NCBI GenBank assembly: GCA_002724635.1
Contig: PBPM01000109.1
Location: 1 to 64,000 of the forward strand
Length of the DNA stretch: 64,000 nt
Origin: Rhodospirillaceae bacterium
GTDB taxonomy: Bacteria; Pseudomonadota; Alphaproteobacteria; UBA6615
Direction of reading: 5' to 3'
Shown: in pieces, positions 34,760-43,146 of the stretch
How positions within the stretch are numbered: position 1 is the first letter of the stretch
Layout: the number at the start of each line of letters is the position of its first letter
The notes under the pieces: model-generated
Told to the model about the DNA's origin: nothing
Databases searched by the model: none
What the model saw: only the letters and a program-made list of their open reading frames with translations
Program-made: the position numbers and the translations under genes

Positions 34760-35258
34760 CCGCCTTCGGCCCGCCGGACCGACCCCCCCCCGAACGCCCG
34801 CCGCCGGTGCGCCCCTTACTCTGACGCTCGGCACCACCACCACGGCTCATCTTGCGAAGCTTCTTGAGAAGCGCATTCAATTCACGCCGCTCAAAGCGCA
34901 GCTCCTCTTCGGCTTTGGCCTCGCCACGCACCGCGCGAATTTCTTGGTCGAGCTGATTGATGACGTTCTCGATTGCACGCATCACCTCGTTCATCTGGCT
35001 GCGGTCGCGCACTCGCAAGACCACTTCCTGATTCATCATCAGATCCGAGAAGGCGACGGCGTCACTATCGCCCAGACGGGCGAGCGTGCGATCGATCTCG
35101 GTCCAGGCCCCGTGCCAGTCGCCATACACCGAGGGCGCTTTTTTGTTTCCGCGTGCCCGCGCGACGATCTCGAGCTGGACCATGATGCGAACGAACTGCC
35201 AGACGATGATCCGAAGTTCCTTGGAGGCGCCGGCCGTCTCCGCACTTGGTTTGTTCAT
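34722..35258 (-). CDS. Hypothetical helical protein with Gly/Arg-rich tail
   Basis: The 178-residue protein is mostly helical and charged (NEVMRAIENVINQLDQEIRAVRGEAKAEEELRFERREL suggests a coiled coil around residues 85-125) and ends in a basic GGGRSGGGRSGG tail likely to bind nucleic acid. No family is recognised. The ATG at 35258 overlaps the stop of the SprT-like gene as ATGA, which fixes the start and implies coupled translation. A run of nine C/G bases lies within the tail-coding part. Confidence 0.7.
   Translation of the reverse strand: MNKPSAETAGASKELRIIVWQFVRIMVQLEIVARARGNKKAPSVYGDWHGAWTEIDRTLARLGDSDAVAFSDLMMNQEVVLRVRDRSQMNEVMRAIENVINQLDQEIRAVRGEAKAEEELRFERRELNALLKKLRKMSRGGGAERQSKGRTGGGRSGGGRSGGPKAASPPRRGRARKG
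34783..34791. repeat. Nine-base C tract within the C-terminal tail of the 34722 gene
   Basis: Nine consecutive Cs on the plus strand encode part of the SGGG tail on the minus strand. A slip of one base would change or shorten only the last 20 residues of that gene and would not affect the convergent gene, which ends before the tract. Confidence 0.8.
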
Positions 35259-35776
35259 TGGGGTACTTCCTCGCGCAGCCGGCCGCGTTCGGGACCGCAG
35301 TCGGCACAGCAGCAATCCTTGATATTGCGGCGCGGGCGCCGAACATAGTGATAGGCCTGCGCACAGCCAGTGCAGCGCCAGGTGATCTTGGCGTTGGCCT
35401 CGCGCGACAGATAGGAAATACGGTGCCGCACGTTCGGCACCTCGCCGAGTAGCAGCATCATATCGCGCCAGCACGCGTCGTGACGGCACGGTCGTTCGTG
35501 GAAAAGATCGGCAAGGACATGGGCGCATTCATGCAGAAAGGTCGCGTCACGGTCCTCCTCACGTCCGCTCTCCAGCAGCCTTTCATTCAGGACGATCCGG
35601 CGCTCCGTCGTATACGCCGCGCCCGCCAGCGTGCGCGCGCGCCGGCTGACGACCACGACGCAGTTGAGCATCTCGCGGAATGCCTGCCCCTTGTCCGCGG
35701 CACGCGACAGGCGCGCGGCGAGTCCCCAGCGCTCGGCGAGCTCGCGCACCGTACCGATCTGGCGGAGACCATTCAT
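35255..35776 (-). CDS. SprT-like zinc metalloprotease domain protein
   Basis: The 173-residue protein has the SprT motif HECAHVLADLFHERPCRHDACW (HExxH plus a third His) and a C-terminal zinc ribbon (CTGCAQAYHYVRR to CCADCGPERG). Relatives of SprT/Spartan act on DNA-bound proteins, but bacterial function is unsettled. The ATG at 35776 is chosen; a GTG at 35788 with GAGG upstream is an alternative. The downstream gene overlaps by four bases. The thioesterase gene ends about 43 bases upstream on the same strand. Confidence 0.82.
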   Translation of the reverse strand: MNGLRQIGTVRELAERWGLAARLSRAADKGQAFREMLNCVVVVSRRARTLAGAAYTTERRIVLNERLLESGREEDRDATFLHECAHVLADLFHERPCRHDACWRDMMLLLGEVPNVRHRISYLSREANAKITWRCTGCAQAYHYVRRPRRNIKDCCCADCGPERGRLREEVPQ

Positions 35777-35819
35777 GCGCGCATTCACGCTCGCCTCAAG
35801 GGCGGCATTAGCACAAGCG

Positions 35820-36326
35820 TTAGCGGGCAATGGAGATGACCCTCCCGGCATGTTCGGGACGCGGCAGATTATCATGGCGCAACGCCAACGCGTCGAGACG
35901 GGCGACGATCGCGCCGGGCATGGCCACGGAACGCCGTGCGGTCATGTCTACATGCAGGCTGATCAGCTCGTTCGTTGATGCGAGATAGCCCTCCTCGGCG
36001 TGATACATGAAATGTATGTAGTGGAGCAGCTTGGCATCATAGGCGAGCAGCTGGGTCTCGAACCGCATTGGCGCGCCCGCCATCAACTCGCGATCGTAAG
36101 TGATGTGGCCTTCCAGTGTGAAGGTGGAGGCGTTATTCGCCTTCAGGTATGCCTCACCCAGCCCCACGAAATCGAAGAACGCGTCAGTCGCATGATCAAA
36201 GGCCAGCATATAGTAGGCTAGGTTCATGTGGCCGTTATAGTCGATCCACTCGGGCTGCACGCTCTCCTGATGCAACGCGAGCGGCGCCGGCATCCCGGCA
36301 ATATCATCAAGGGTCGGATCGTTCAT
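35820..36326 (-). CDS. Hotdog-fold acyl-CoA thioesterase
   Basis: The 168-residue protein has PEWIDYNGHMNLAYYMLAFDHATDAF, the DYNGHMN hotdog signature of 4HBT-type thioesterases, here most like the carnitine/betainyl-CoA thioesterase group. It hydrolyses acyl-CoA to free acid and CoA. The ATG at 36326 starts the family N-terminus; no strong Shine-Dalgarno is seen. It may be co-transcribed with the SprT-like gene. Substrate not determinable. Confidence 0.85.
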   Translation of the reverse strand: MNDPTLDDIAGMPAPLALHQESVQPEWIDYNGHMNLAYYMLAFDHATDAFFDFVGLGEAYLKANNASTFTLEGHITYDRELMAGAPMRFETQLLAYDAKLLHYIHFMYHAEEGYLASTNELISLHVDMTARRSVAMPGAIVARLDALALRHDNLPRPEHAGRVISIAR

Positions 36327-36446
36327 GCGCGGAGCATAATGGGTGTGACCTGCGTCGCAAAACCCCGGCCATAGGGAGTAAACTGGGAGCCCATCGCTTT
36401 AATCGATGCGGAAACAGTCGTCTGTGAAGGACGTGAAAAGCGGTGG

Positions 36447-36554
36447 TCAAAGACCGTGGACCCCGAAGCCTTGAATATCAGGACCTGCGCCACCGCCGAT
36501 CACCCCATGCATAAATTCAATCGTCTCTGTCTCGTTCCGATCATTCTCCAGAAC
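36447..36554 (-). pseudogene. Probable C-terminal remnant of a further cupin paralogue
   Basis: In the 385-base gap 36327-36711 a minus-strand frame reads VLENDRNETETIEF then MHGVIGGGAGPDIQ and stops. This lines up with FENVSDETARLLVWINGD of the 30992 cupin and ILGVIGGDTPGAEF of the 2875 cupin. No start or barrel is present. The rest of the gap is AT-rich near 36560-36610 (TTGCAA then ATAAAA about 17 bases on) and may hold the promoter of the 36712 gene. The assignment rests on a short match. Confidence 0.4.
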
Positions 36555-36711
36555 TATTGCAAAGGTTATTCAAGGAATCATAAAACGCATTTTTGTTGTT
36601 TTCGAGGCCTGCCGAAGCATTTCATATGTTGAGGTCGGCAGAAGATCCGGCTCGGCGCAACAGTCAGCAACCCGATAGATACGCCCCATTGGCCATTATC
36701 AGGAAATTCCC

Positions 36712-37452
36712 ATGAACAGGATTGATCTCGGTGGCCGCAATGCTATCGTCACGGGCGCGGCGCAGGGAATCGGGCTTGCCATCGCCGAGCGTCTGAAAAA
36801 GGAGGGCGCGGAGGTCTGGCTCTGGGATATAGACCCGGACTCCCTTTCCGCGACGGTAGACCGGCTCGCAGGGATCCGGCTGTGCGTGGACGTGGCTGAT
36901 CCAGATGCGGTTGAAGCCGCCGCCGCTGAGGTCATGGCCAAGAGCGGCAGGATCGACATTCTCGTCAACAATGCAGGCATTTCCGGAGCCAATGCCCCTG
37001 TCCACGAATATCCGGTCGACGAGTGGCGAAGGGTCGTCAACATCGACCTAAACGGCACCTTCTACTGCTGTCGTGCCGTGGTCCCGCACATGCTCGCCGC
37101 GGGCTCGGGGCGGATCGTCAATATCGCCTCGGTCGCCGGCAAAGAAGGCAACCCCAACGCCGCGGCCTATAGCGCCGCGAAGGCAGGCGTCATCGCTCTC
37201 ACCAAGTCGCTCGGCAAGGAACTCGCGGGGCACGATATCGCCGTCAACGCGATCACGCCGGCCGCGGCACGCACGGCACTTTTCGACCAGATGACCGAGG
37301 AGCATGTGGACTACATGTTGTCGAAGATTCCACGCGGCCGCTTCGTCACCGTCGAAGAGATCGCCGGCATGACGGCGTGGCTCGCCTCGCCCGAGAACTC
37401 TTTCTCCACGGGAGCCGTATTCGATATGTCGGGTGGGCGCGCGACCTATTAG
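36712..37452 (+). CDS. Short-chain dehydrogenase/reductase (FabG-like)
   Basis: A 246-residue classical SDR: NAIVTGAAQGIGLAIAERL for cofactor, an Asp after the second strand (LWDIDPD) pointing to NAD, NNAGISG, IASVAGKEGN with the catalytic Ser, YSAAKAG with Tyr and Lys. AGGAAA precedes the ATG. It is convergent with an FMN reductase gene. Similar proteins oxidise sugars or 3-hydroxyacyl groups; the substrate is not clear. Confidence 0.88.
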   Translation: MNRIDLGGRNAIVTGAAQGIGLAIAERLKKEGAEVWLWDIDPDSLSATVDRLAGIRLCVDVADPDAVEAAAAEVMAKSGRIDILVNNAGISGANAPVHEYPVDEWRRVVNIDLNGTFYCCRAVVPHMLAAGSGRIVNIASVAGKEGNPNAAAYSAAKAGVIALTKSLGKELAGHDIAVNAITPAAARTALFDQMTEEHVDYMLSKIPRGRFVTVEEIAGMTAWLASPENSFSTGAVFDMSGGRATY

Positions 37453-37461
37453 CGCGCGGCA

Positions 37462-38028
37462 CTAACCGCCGTAGCGGCCGATATAGGCGGCGAACGACTG
37501 GAGATGCGCTGCCACGAACTTGCGCGAATCCTCGTCCACCAGTCGGCCCTCATCCGTGTCCATGCGCTGCCCGGCGAGGCCAACGAAGACCTCGGGCTTG
37601 CTCATGACCATCGCGTCGAGGAACACCAGAACCTGACGCAGGTGATACTGCACCCGCGCGCCGCCCAGTGGGCCTGGTGACGCAGTCTGGATCGCGACCG
37701 GCTTGCCCGCGAAGGGCTGATCCGGCAGCCGCGAGATCCAGTCGAGGGCATTCTTCAGAGCGCCCGGCACCGAGAAGTTGTACTCCGGCGTAACGATCAT
37801 GACACCGTCGGCCGCGGCCACGGCATCGGCCAGCGCCGTGATCGACGTGGGAACGCCGTCTGCGGCCAGCAAATCGCCGTTGAACAAGGGAATGTCACCG
37901 ATACTCGGAGATTCCGTAATCTCCATCCCCGATGGCGCAAGATCCTGCAGGCTGTTCATCAGCATGCGGTTGAGCGACCCGACGCGCAGGCTGCCGCAAA
38001 TGGCGGTGATATTGAGTTCTTTGCTCAC
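37462..38028 (-). CDS. NADPH-dependent FMN reductase (chromate/quinone reductase type)
   Basis: The 188-residue flavodoxin-like protein has ICGSLRVGSLNRMLMNSL for the FMN phosphate and TPEYNFSVPGALKNALDWISR, the family signature. It reduces FMN, quinones or azo compounds with NADPH. The start is GTG with GGAG upstream. It ends nine bases from the end of the SDR gene on the other strand. It could supply reduced flavin to an oxygenase, but none is adjacent. Confidence 0.9.
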   Translation of the reverse strand: MSKELNITAICGSLRVGSLNRMLMNSLQDLAPSGMEITESPSIGDIPLFNGDLLAADGVPTSITALADAVAAADGVMIVTPEYNFSVPGALKNALDWISRLPDQPFAGKPVAIQTASPGPLGGARVQYHLRQVLVFLDAMVMSKPEVFVGLAGQRMDTDEGRLVDEDSRKFVAAHLQSFAAYIGRYGG

Positions 38029-38156
38029 ATTCGACTCCAGTCTTGAGGGGCGTTCGACACCCGGAATTCAGGCGCGCGATTGTGATGAACCGGGCACGTC
38101 CAGCGCAACCGCTAATTCCACCGGGCGTGCGCAGAATGAACACCGCGAAGCGGTTG

Positions 38157-39845
38157 CTATCCCGCCAGCATCTCCGCCGATATCTTTTCAGCCATCATGA
38201 TGGTCGGCAGGTTGGTATTGCCGCGCGGCAAAGACGGCATGAGAGACGCGTCAACGACGCGCAGCCCGTCGATCCCGTGAACGCAGCCTTGCGCGTCGGT
38301 CACCGCCGCCGGATCGTCGGGCCGGCCCATCCGGCAGGTACCTGCCGGATGGAACACGCCCGCGATGCTTTTGCCGACCACTTGATTGAGGGCAGCGGGG
38401 TCGTTCGCCAGCGCGGCGATATCGACACCCGGCTCGGACAGGCTGGCCAGCACCGGCTTACCCAATGCGGGCAGCGTGTCGAACAGGCCAGCCAGCATGC
38501 GTGCCCGCATGCTGTTGAAGGCGGTGATGTCGTTCAGTGAGCGCATCTTGTTGGGCCGCGAGACCGGGTAGGCGCAGCGCCAGAGAGGGCGCACCTCGGG
38601 CGATAGCAGGATTTCAATCGCCCGTTGTACGCCGCTATTGAGCCGTGCCCGGTCTCGCGGATCGTCGAGATAGTTGAACTCGATCCGGGCTGCGAGATTC
38701 GCGCGGTCGCGCGCCAGTGTTACGTCACCGCTCGAAGCAGGCTTGAGTAACGTCGGCACCAGCGCCCCGACCCGCCGCCCTAGGACGTGCCAGCCGATCT
38801 TGCTCGAGATCGACAGGCTCATGTCCAGCGGACCGCAACCGTCCACGCCAGACGAGAATCGCTCGGTCGCCGTCGAATGGGACTTCATGGCAGCGGGCTG
38901 GGCGGCGTCCCGGCGCAGCTGGGCCACCAGATAGACCACCGCGTGATTCTGCAGGTTCGCGCCCACACCCGGCCGGTCGATCACCACCGGCACCTCCACC
39001 TCTTGCAACGCCGCTGCGGGCCCGATGCCGGCCCGCAGCAGGATCGCGGGCGACTGCAGCGCACCGGCACAGACGATGACTTCCTGAGCATGAAACTCCT
39101 GCACAGTCTCATCGATTCGCGCCGTTACCCCGGTCACCCGAGGCCCTTCGGTCACAAGGCCCTCCACATAGGCGTCGGTCACGACGGTCAAATTCTCCCG
39201 CGCGCGCACCCCGGCACTGAGATAACAGATTGCGGTCGAGGCCCGCTTGTCGGGAAACCGGCTTAGCGGCAAGGCGCCCACGCCCTCACGAAATTCGCCG
39301 TTAAGGTCGTGGATCGGCGCGACCTGACGGTTGCGGCTCCATGTGTCGACGCCTTTGACGAAGGGCGGCCATTCGTCGCGCGACACCCGGCGAATTGGCA
39401 GCGGACCGTCCTTGCCGTGCAGCGGATCGCCGACTTCGCTGTCGACATCGGTCTCGAGCCGCCGAAAATGTGGCAGCACGGCCTTCCAGCCCCAGCCCAC
39501 GGCGCCAAGCGAAGCCCACTCGTCATAGTCGTCGGGCGTGCCGCGCAGTGCGACCATACCGTTGATCGACGATGTCCCACCCATTATTCGCCCTTGTCGG
39601 AACGGCCCAGCCGGGGAATTGTGGTGGCGCCGCGTATGGCCGCGCAGCGACCGCCAAGCGTAGGCAGGGTTGAAATAGGACATGGGGTAGGTGTCGAGCA
39701 CGTCGGCGGGTTCGGCCCCCGGCGGCGTGTCCTGACCGGCCTCCAGCAGTAGAACCCGGTTCGATGATCGCTCTGACAGCCGTCCGGCCATGACACATCC
39801 CGCCGAACCACCACCAACAACGATGTAATCGAAACTAGTTCCCAT
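38157..39845 (-). CDS. GMC-family FAD oxidoreductase (choline dehydrogenase-like)
   Basis: The 562-residue protein has the FAD motif DYIVVGGGSAGCVMAGRLSE, RIMGGTSSINGM, VIVCAGALQSPAILLRAGIG (GMC signature) and GVFHPAGTCRMG with the catalytic His. It oxidises a primary alcohol, choline-like or aromatic. The ATG at 39845 has GGAGGGG upstream. It is divergent from the benzoylformate decarboxylase-like gene with a short shared control region, so the two are probably in one pathway. Confidence 0.92.
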   Translation of the reverse strand: MGTSFDYIVVGGGSAGCVMAGRLSERSSNRVLLLEAGQDTPPGAEPADVLDTYPMSYFNPAYAWRSLRGHTRRHHNSPAGPFRQGRIMGGTSSINGMVALRGTPDDYDEWASLGAVGWGWKAVLPHFRRLETDVDSEVGDPLHGKDGPLPIRRVSRDEWPPFVKGVDTWSRNRQVAPIHDLNGEFREGVGALPLSRFPDKRASTAICYLSAGVRARENLTVVTDAYVEGLVTEGPRVTGVTARIDETVQEFHAQEVIVCAGALQSPAILLRAGIGPAAALQEVEVPVVIDRPGVGANLQNHAVVYLVAQLRRDAAQPAAMKSHSTATERFSSGVDGCGPLDMSLSISSKIGWHVLGRRVGALVPTLLKPASSGDVTLARDRANLAARIEFNYLDDPRDRARLNSGVQRAIEILLSPEVRPLWRCAYPVSRPNKMRSLNDITAFNSMRARMLAGLFDTLPALGKPVLASLSEPGVDIAALANDPAALNQVVGKSIAGVFHPAGTCRMGRPDDPAAVTDAQGCVHGIDGLRVVDASLMPSLPRGNTNLPTIMMAEKISAEMLAG

Positions 39846-39891
39846 TACGCAATCCCCTCCCGCAAACGCATATCCAACATGCTTCATAAAA

Positions 39892-39925
39892 GGAAGCGGG
39901 TCCGTTTGAACCCCGCTTCCGCGGG
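39892..39925. promoter_or_regulatory. Overlapping inverted repeats between the GMC and TPP-enzyme genes
   Basis: GGAAGCGGG (39892-39900) is a perfect inverted repeat of CCCGCTTCC (39912-39920). The right arm also pairs with the next bases as CCCGC-TTCC-GCGGG (39912-39925), so two mutually exclusive hairpins are possible. It lies in the divergent promoter region 39846-39977 and could be an operator, an RNA switch in the TPP-enzyme leader, or a decayed interspersed repeat. Confidence 0.45.
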
Positions 39926-39977
39926 ACTAGTATGGATCACGCGCGATGCAGCGAGAATGACAGTTTGGGGGACAGTC

Positions 39978-41636
39978 ATGCAAAACAAGATCACCGGGTC
40001 ATCGGCCTTCCTAGCGCTGCTGCGCGACGAGGGTGTGACGCACCTGTTCGGCAACCCTGGCACAACCGAGCTGCCAATCATGGACGCCATGCCAGACTAC
40101 ACCGACGAAATGACGTATGTGCTAGGACTCCAAGAATCGCTCGTCGTCGCCATGGCCGACGGCTACACGCGCGCGTCAGGACGGCTAGCTGCGTGTAACG
40201 TCCATGTGGCGCCCGGTCTCGGCAACGCCATGGGTGCGCTCTACAACGCGCGCTTCACCAACACGCCGATGATCATCACCGCGGGCCAGCAGGAGACCGG
40301 ACACGGCCTAACCGAGCCCCTGCTCTACGACCCGCTGGTCCCGATCGCCACGCCGGTGGTGAAGTGGGCGACCGAGGTGACCCAGCTGGAAGACCTGCCC
40401 CGCATCATACGCCGCGCTGGCAAGGTCGCGATGACCGCGCCGACGGGACCGGTATTCATCTCGCTGCCCGGCGACGTGCTGAACGACCGCAAGGGCATCG
40501 ACCTAGGGTCGCGCACCCGCGTGGACACCGCCATGCGCCCGACCGACGCCGCGCTGGAGGCGCTCGCAGACCGGCTTCTCGCGGCGAAGAATCCGGCAAT
40601 ACTCGCTGGCAACGAGGTGGTCACCTCCAACGCGCTCGCTGAGGTCGGGCGCTTCGCCGAGGTGCTAGGCGCACCCGCGTTCCAGCAGACGACAGCCTAC
40701 GGCTCCTTCTTTCCCTCCGAACATCCGGCCTTCATGGGGGCGCTGTCACGCAACCAGAGGGAGGTGCGGGGTATCCTCGAAGACTACGACCTGCTGGTCG
40801 TCGTCGGTGCCGACGTCCTGCGTATGTCGGTTATGAGCGAGATCGAGCCCCTGCCCGACGGCATGCCCATCGTTCAGATAGGCCTGTTCGACTGGGAGAT
40901 GGGCAAAAATTATCCCGCCGACACGGCCGTGCGCGGCGACGTGCGCGAGACCCTCCGGGTCCTGAACCCGGTGATCAAGGCGCGGACGCACCATGCGGAG
41001 ACCGCGCGCGCACGGATCGCCGCGGTGGCCAAAAGCAACTGGTCGGCGAAGCGCGCGCGCCGCGCCATCGAGCTGGCGGCAGACGCCGACGAGACCCCGA
41101 TCCGGTCGGACTGGCTGATGCTGACCATCGCCGACGCGCTACCGAACGACGCGATCACGGTCAACGAGGGCCTCACCACAACATGGAACCTGCTCCAGTT
41201 CCTGCCGATGCGCGAGCGTTACGACTTCCACTCGTTTGCAAGTGGCGGCATCGGCTGGGCCCTGCCGGCCGCCGTCGGCGCACAAATCGCCCAGCCCGAC
41301 CGACCGGTCGTGGCGCTGGTTGGAGACGGCTCGGCGATGTACTCGATCCAAGCGCTGTGGACCGCGGCACACCTTAAGGTGCCGGTCACCTACGTGATTC
41401 TCAACAACCAGGGCTACCGGATCATCAAGCAGCGGTTAAAGGCATTCCATGGCAACGAGACCTATATCGGCATGGACTTTGAGGAACCGCTGATCGACTT
41501 CGTCGGGATGGCGCAGTCCATGGGCGTCGCCGCCAAGCGGGTGAGCGAACCCAACGCGGTGCGCGCGGCACTTGAGACCGCCATGGCCAATCCCGGGCCA
41601 AACCTGATCGATATCTCCGTGGAGCGCGGCGTCTAA
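39978..41636 (+). CDS. Thiamine diphosphate enzyme, benzoylformate decarboxylase/acetolactate synthase family
   Basis: A 552-residue three-domain TPP enzyme. HLFGNPGTTELP, GLQESLVVAMADGYTRASG with the activating Glu, and NVHVAPGLGNAMGALYNA with a His match benzoylformate decarboxylase (His70 region); SEHPAF matches its His281 region. The cofactor motif is GDGSAMYSIQALWTAAHLKVPVTYVILNN. The Ser of BFDC's GNPGSNE is Thr. It would decarboxylate an aromatic or branched 2-oxo acid. GGGGGA precedes the ATG at 39978. The MFS gene starts 2 bases after the stop. Confidence 0.87.
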   Translation: MQNKITGSSAFLALLRDEGVTHLFGNPGTTELPIMDAMPDYTDEMTYVLGLQESLVVAMADGYTRASGRLAACNVHVAPGLGNAMGALYNARFTNTPMIITAGQQETGHGLTEPLLYDPLVPIATPVVKWATEVTQLEDLPRIIRRAGKVAMTAPTGPVFISLPGDVLNDRKGIDLGSRTRVDTAMRPTDAALEALADRLLAAKNPAILAGNEVVTSNALAEVGRFAEVLGAPAFQQTTAYGSFFPSEHPAFMGALSRNQREVRGILEDYDLLVVVGADVLRMSVMSEIEPLPDGMPIVQIGLFDWEMGKNYPADTAVRGDVRETLRVLNPVIKARTHHAETARARIAAVAKSNWSAKRARRAIELAADADETPIRSDWLMLTIADALPNDAITVNEGLTTTWNLLQFLPMRERYDFHSFASGGIGWALPAAVGAQIAQPDRPVVALVGDGSAMYSIQALWTAAHLKVPVTYVILNNQGYRIIKQRLKAFHGNETYIGMDFEEPLIDFVGMAQSMGVAAKRVSEPNAVRAALETAMANPGPNLIDISVERGV

Positions 41637-41638
41637 CC

Positions 41639-42913
41639 ATGGACGGCGCGCCGGCGAAACCGGCATCCGTCCTCGCGCCCTTCGCCGTTCGGAGCTTCCG
41701 CTTCCAGTGGCCGGCGGACCTCGCAACCTCCTGGTCGTTCGAGATGGAGACGCTCATTCTCGGCTGGTACGTGCTGGTCGCGACGGACTCGGTGTTGCTG
41801 CTGACCCTGTTCGCCGCGCTCCAGTATGTCGGCACCCTCGTCGCGCCGATGTTCGGCGTTGCCGGCGACCGCAAGGGCGCACGCGCCGTCCTCAGTGCCA
41901 TGCGCGCCTTCTACATGGTGCAGGCGGCGGTCCTTACCGGCTTTGTCTATTTCGATGCGCTGAGTCCGTTCCCGGTGTTCGTAATCGGCGCGATGATGGG
42001 AATCGTGCGGCCGTCGGACATCGCCATCCGATATTTACTCGTCGGCGAGACGATCCCGTCAAAGCAGCTCGTAGGGGCCATGGGCGTCTCGCGTACAACG
42101 ACGGACTCGGCTAGGGTCGCGGGCGCTCTGGCCGGCGCCGGTATCGTTGCGACCCTCGGCATGACGCCCGCCTACACCGCCGTCACCCTGCTCTATGCGG
42201 TCTCCGCGCTGTTGACGCTCGGGACCGCACGGCGGCCTAGAAATAGTGATGCCGATGCGCTGGCGCACGGCATCTCACCCAAACATCCGTCTCCGCTGCG
42301 CGACATGTCGGATTCCTTTGCTTATGTCTGGCGCACGCCGCACCTGCTGGCCGCCATGACCCTTGCCCTGCTGGTCAACTTCTGCGCCTTCCCGCTGATG
42401 GGCGGCGTACTGCCCTATGTGGCGCGCGAGGTGTATGGCACCGGTCAGGCGGGCTTGGGCTACCTCGCCGCGAGCTTCGCCTTCGGCGCACTGCTAGGCT
42501 CGCTCGGACTGTCCGCTTGGCGCCGTAGCATCCGCCCAGGGCGGATGATGATCGTCTATACTTTTGGCTGGTACGCCCTGCTACTGATTTTTGCTTGGGT
42601 CGACGTGCTAGCGGTCGGCATCGTCGTGCTGATCCTCGCCGGCCTGTGCCAGACGCTCGCGCTGGTGCCACTGTCGATCATGCTGCTGCGCAGCTCCGAC
42701 CCGCAGATGCGCTCGCGCATCCTCGGGCTACGCATGCTCGCGATCTACGGCCTGCCCATGGGCCTGCTCGCCTCAGGCCCGCTGATCGAAGCCTTCGGAT
42801 ACGCAATGACAGCAACCGGCTACGGCATCTTCGGCGTCATCGCGACCGCCCTCATCGCCTGGCGCTGGTACGCGGACGTCTGGCGCCCCGACGCGGCGGC
42901 GAACCGGGAGTGA
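41639..42913 (+). CDS. MFS transporter
   Basis: The 424-residue protein has about twelve hydrophobic segments in two halves with a cytoplasmic loop near residues 195-225, and the MFS loop FGVAGDRKGARAVLSAMRAF (GDRKGAR, motif A-like). It begins two bases after the TPP-enzyme stop, so the two are translated from one message. It probably imports the pathway's substrate or exports its product. The subfamily resembles MFS_3/enterobactin-exporter-like proteins, with low certainty. Confidence 0.87.
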   Translation: MDGAPAKPASVLAPFAVRSFRFQWPADLATSWSFEMETLILGWYVLVATDSVLLLTLFAALQYVGTLVAPMFGVAGDRKGARAVLSAMRAFYMVQAAVLTGFVYFDALSPFPVFVIGAMMGIVRPSDIAIRYLLVGETIPSKQLVGAMGVSRTTTDSARVAGALAGAGIVATLGMTPAYTAVTLLYAVSALLTLGTARRPRNSDADALAHGISPKHPSPLRDMSDSFAYVWRTPHLLAAMTLALLVNFCAFPLMGGVLPYVAREVYGTGQAGLGYLAASFAFGALLGSLGLSAWRRSIRPGRMMIVYTFGWYALLLIFAWVDVLAVGIVVLILAGLCQTLALVPLSIMLLRSSDPQMRSRILGLRMLAIYGLPMGLLASGPLIEAFGYAMTATGYGIFGVIATALIAWRWYADVWRPDAAANRE

Positions 42914-42980
42914 TTTATTTCTCAACTTTCAGGGGCTCAGCGTCGAAACGCCCATTCGCGGTCGAAACCCGCGGAAAATT

Positions 42981-43056
42981 TGGTATCCCGTAGGGGAGTC
43001 GAACCCCTGTTTCCGGCGTGAGAGGCCAGCGTCCTAGGCCACTAGACGAACGGGAC
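42981..43056 (-). tRNA. tRNA-Glu (anticodon CTC)
   Basis: The minus strand folds as a 76-base cloverleaf: acceptor GTCCCGT/ACGGGAT (one G-U pair), D arm GTCTAGTGGCCTAGGAC, anticodon stem-loop CTGGC-CTCTCAC-GCCGG with CTC, T arm with GGTTCGACTCC, and an encoded CCA. The A-arm and D-arm sequence is typical of bacterial tRNA-Glu. Confidence 0.95.
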
Positions 43057-43146
43057 ACAGTGGCGTTTAAAAATCTGGACGGACGAGATAGCCGAACCGG
43101 CGCGCCATTTCAAGCCACGGTTGCGCGCGTCGATCCTCCGCGGCTC

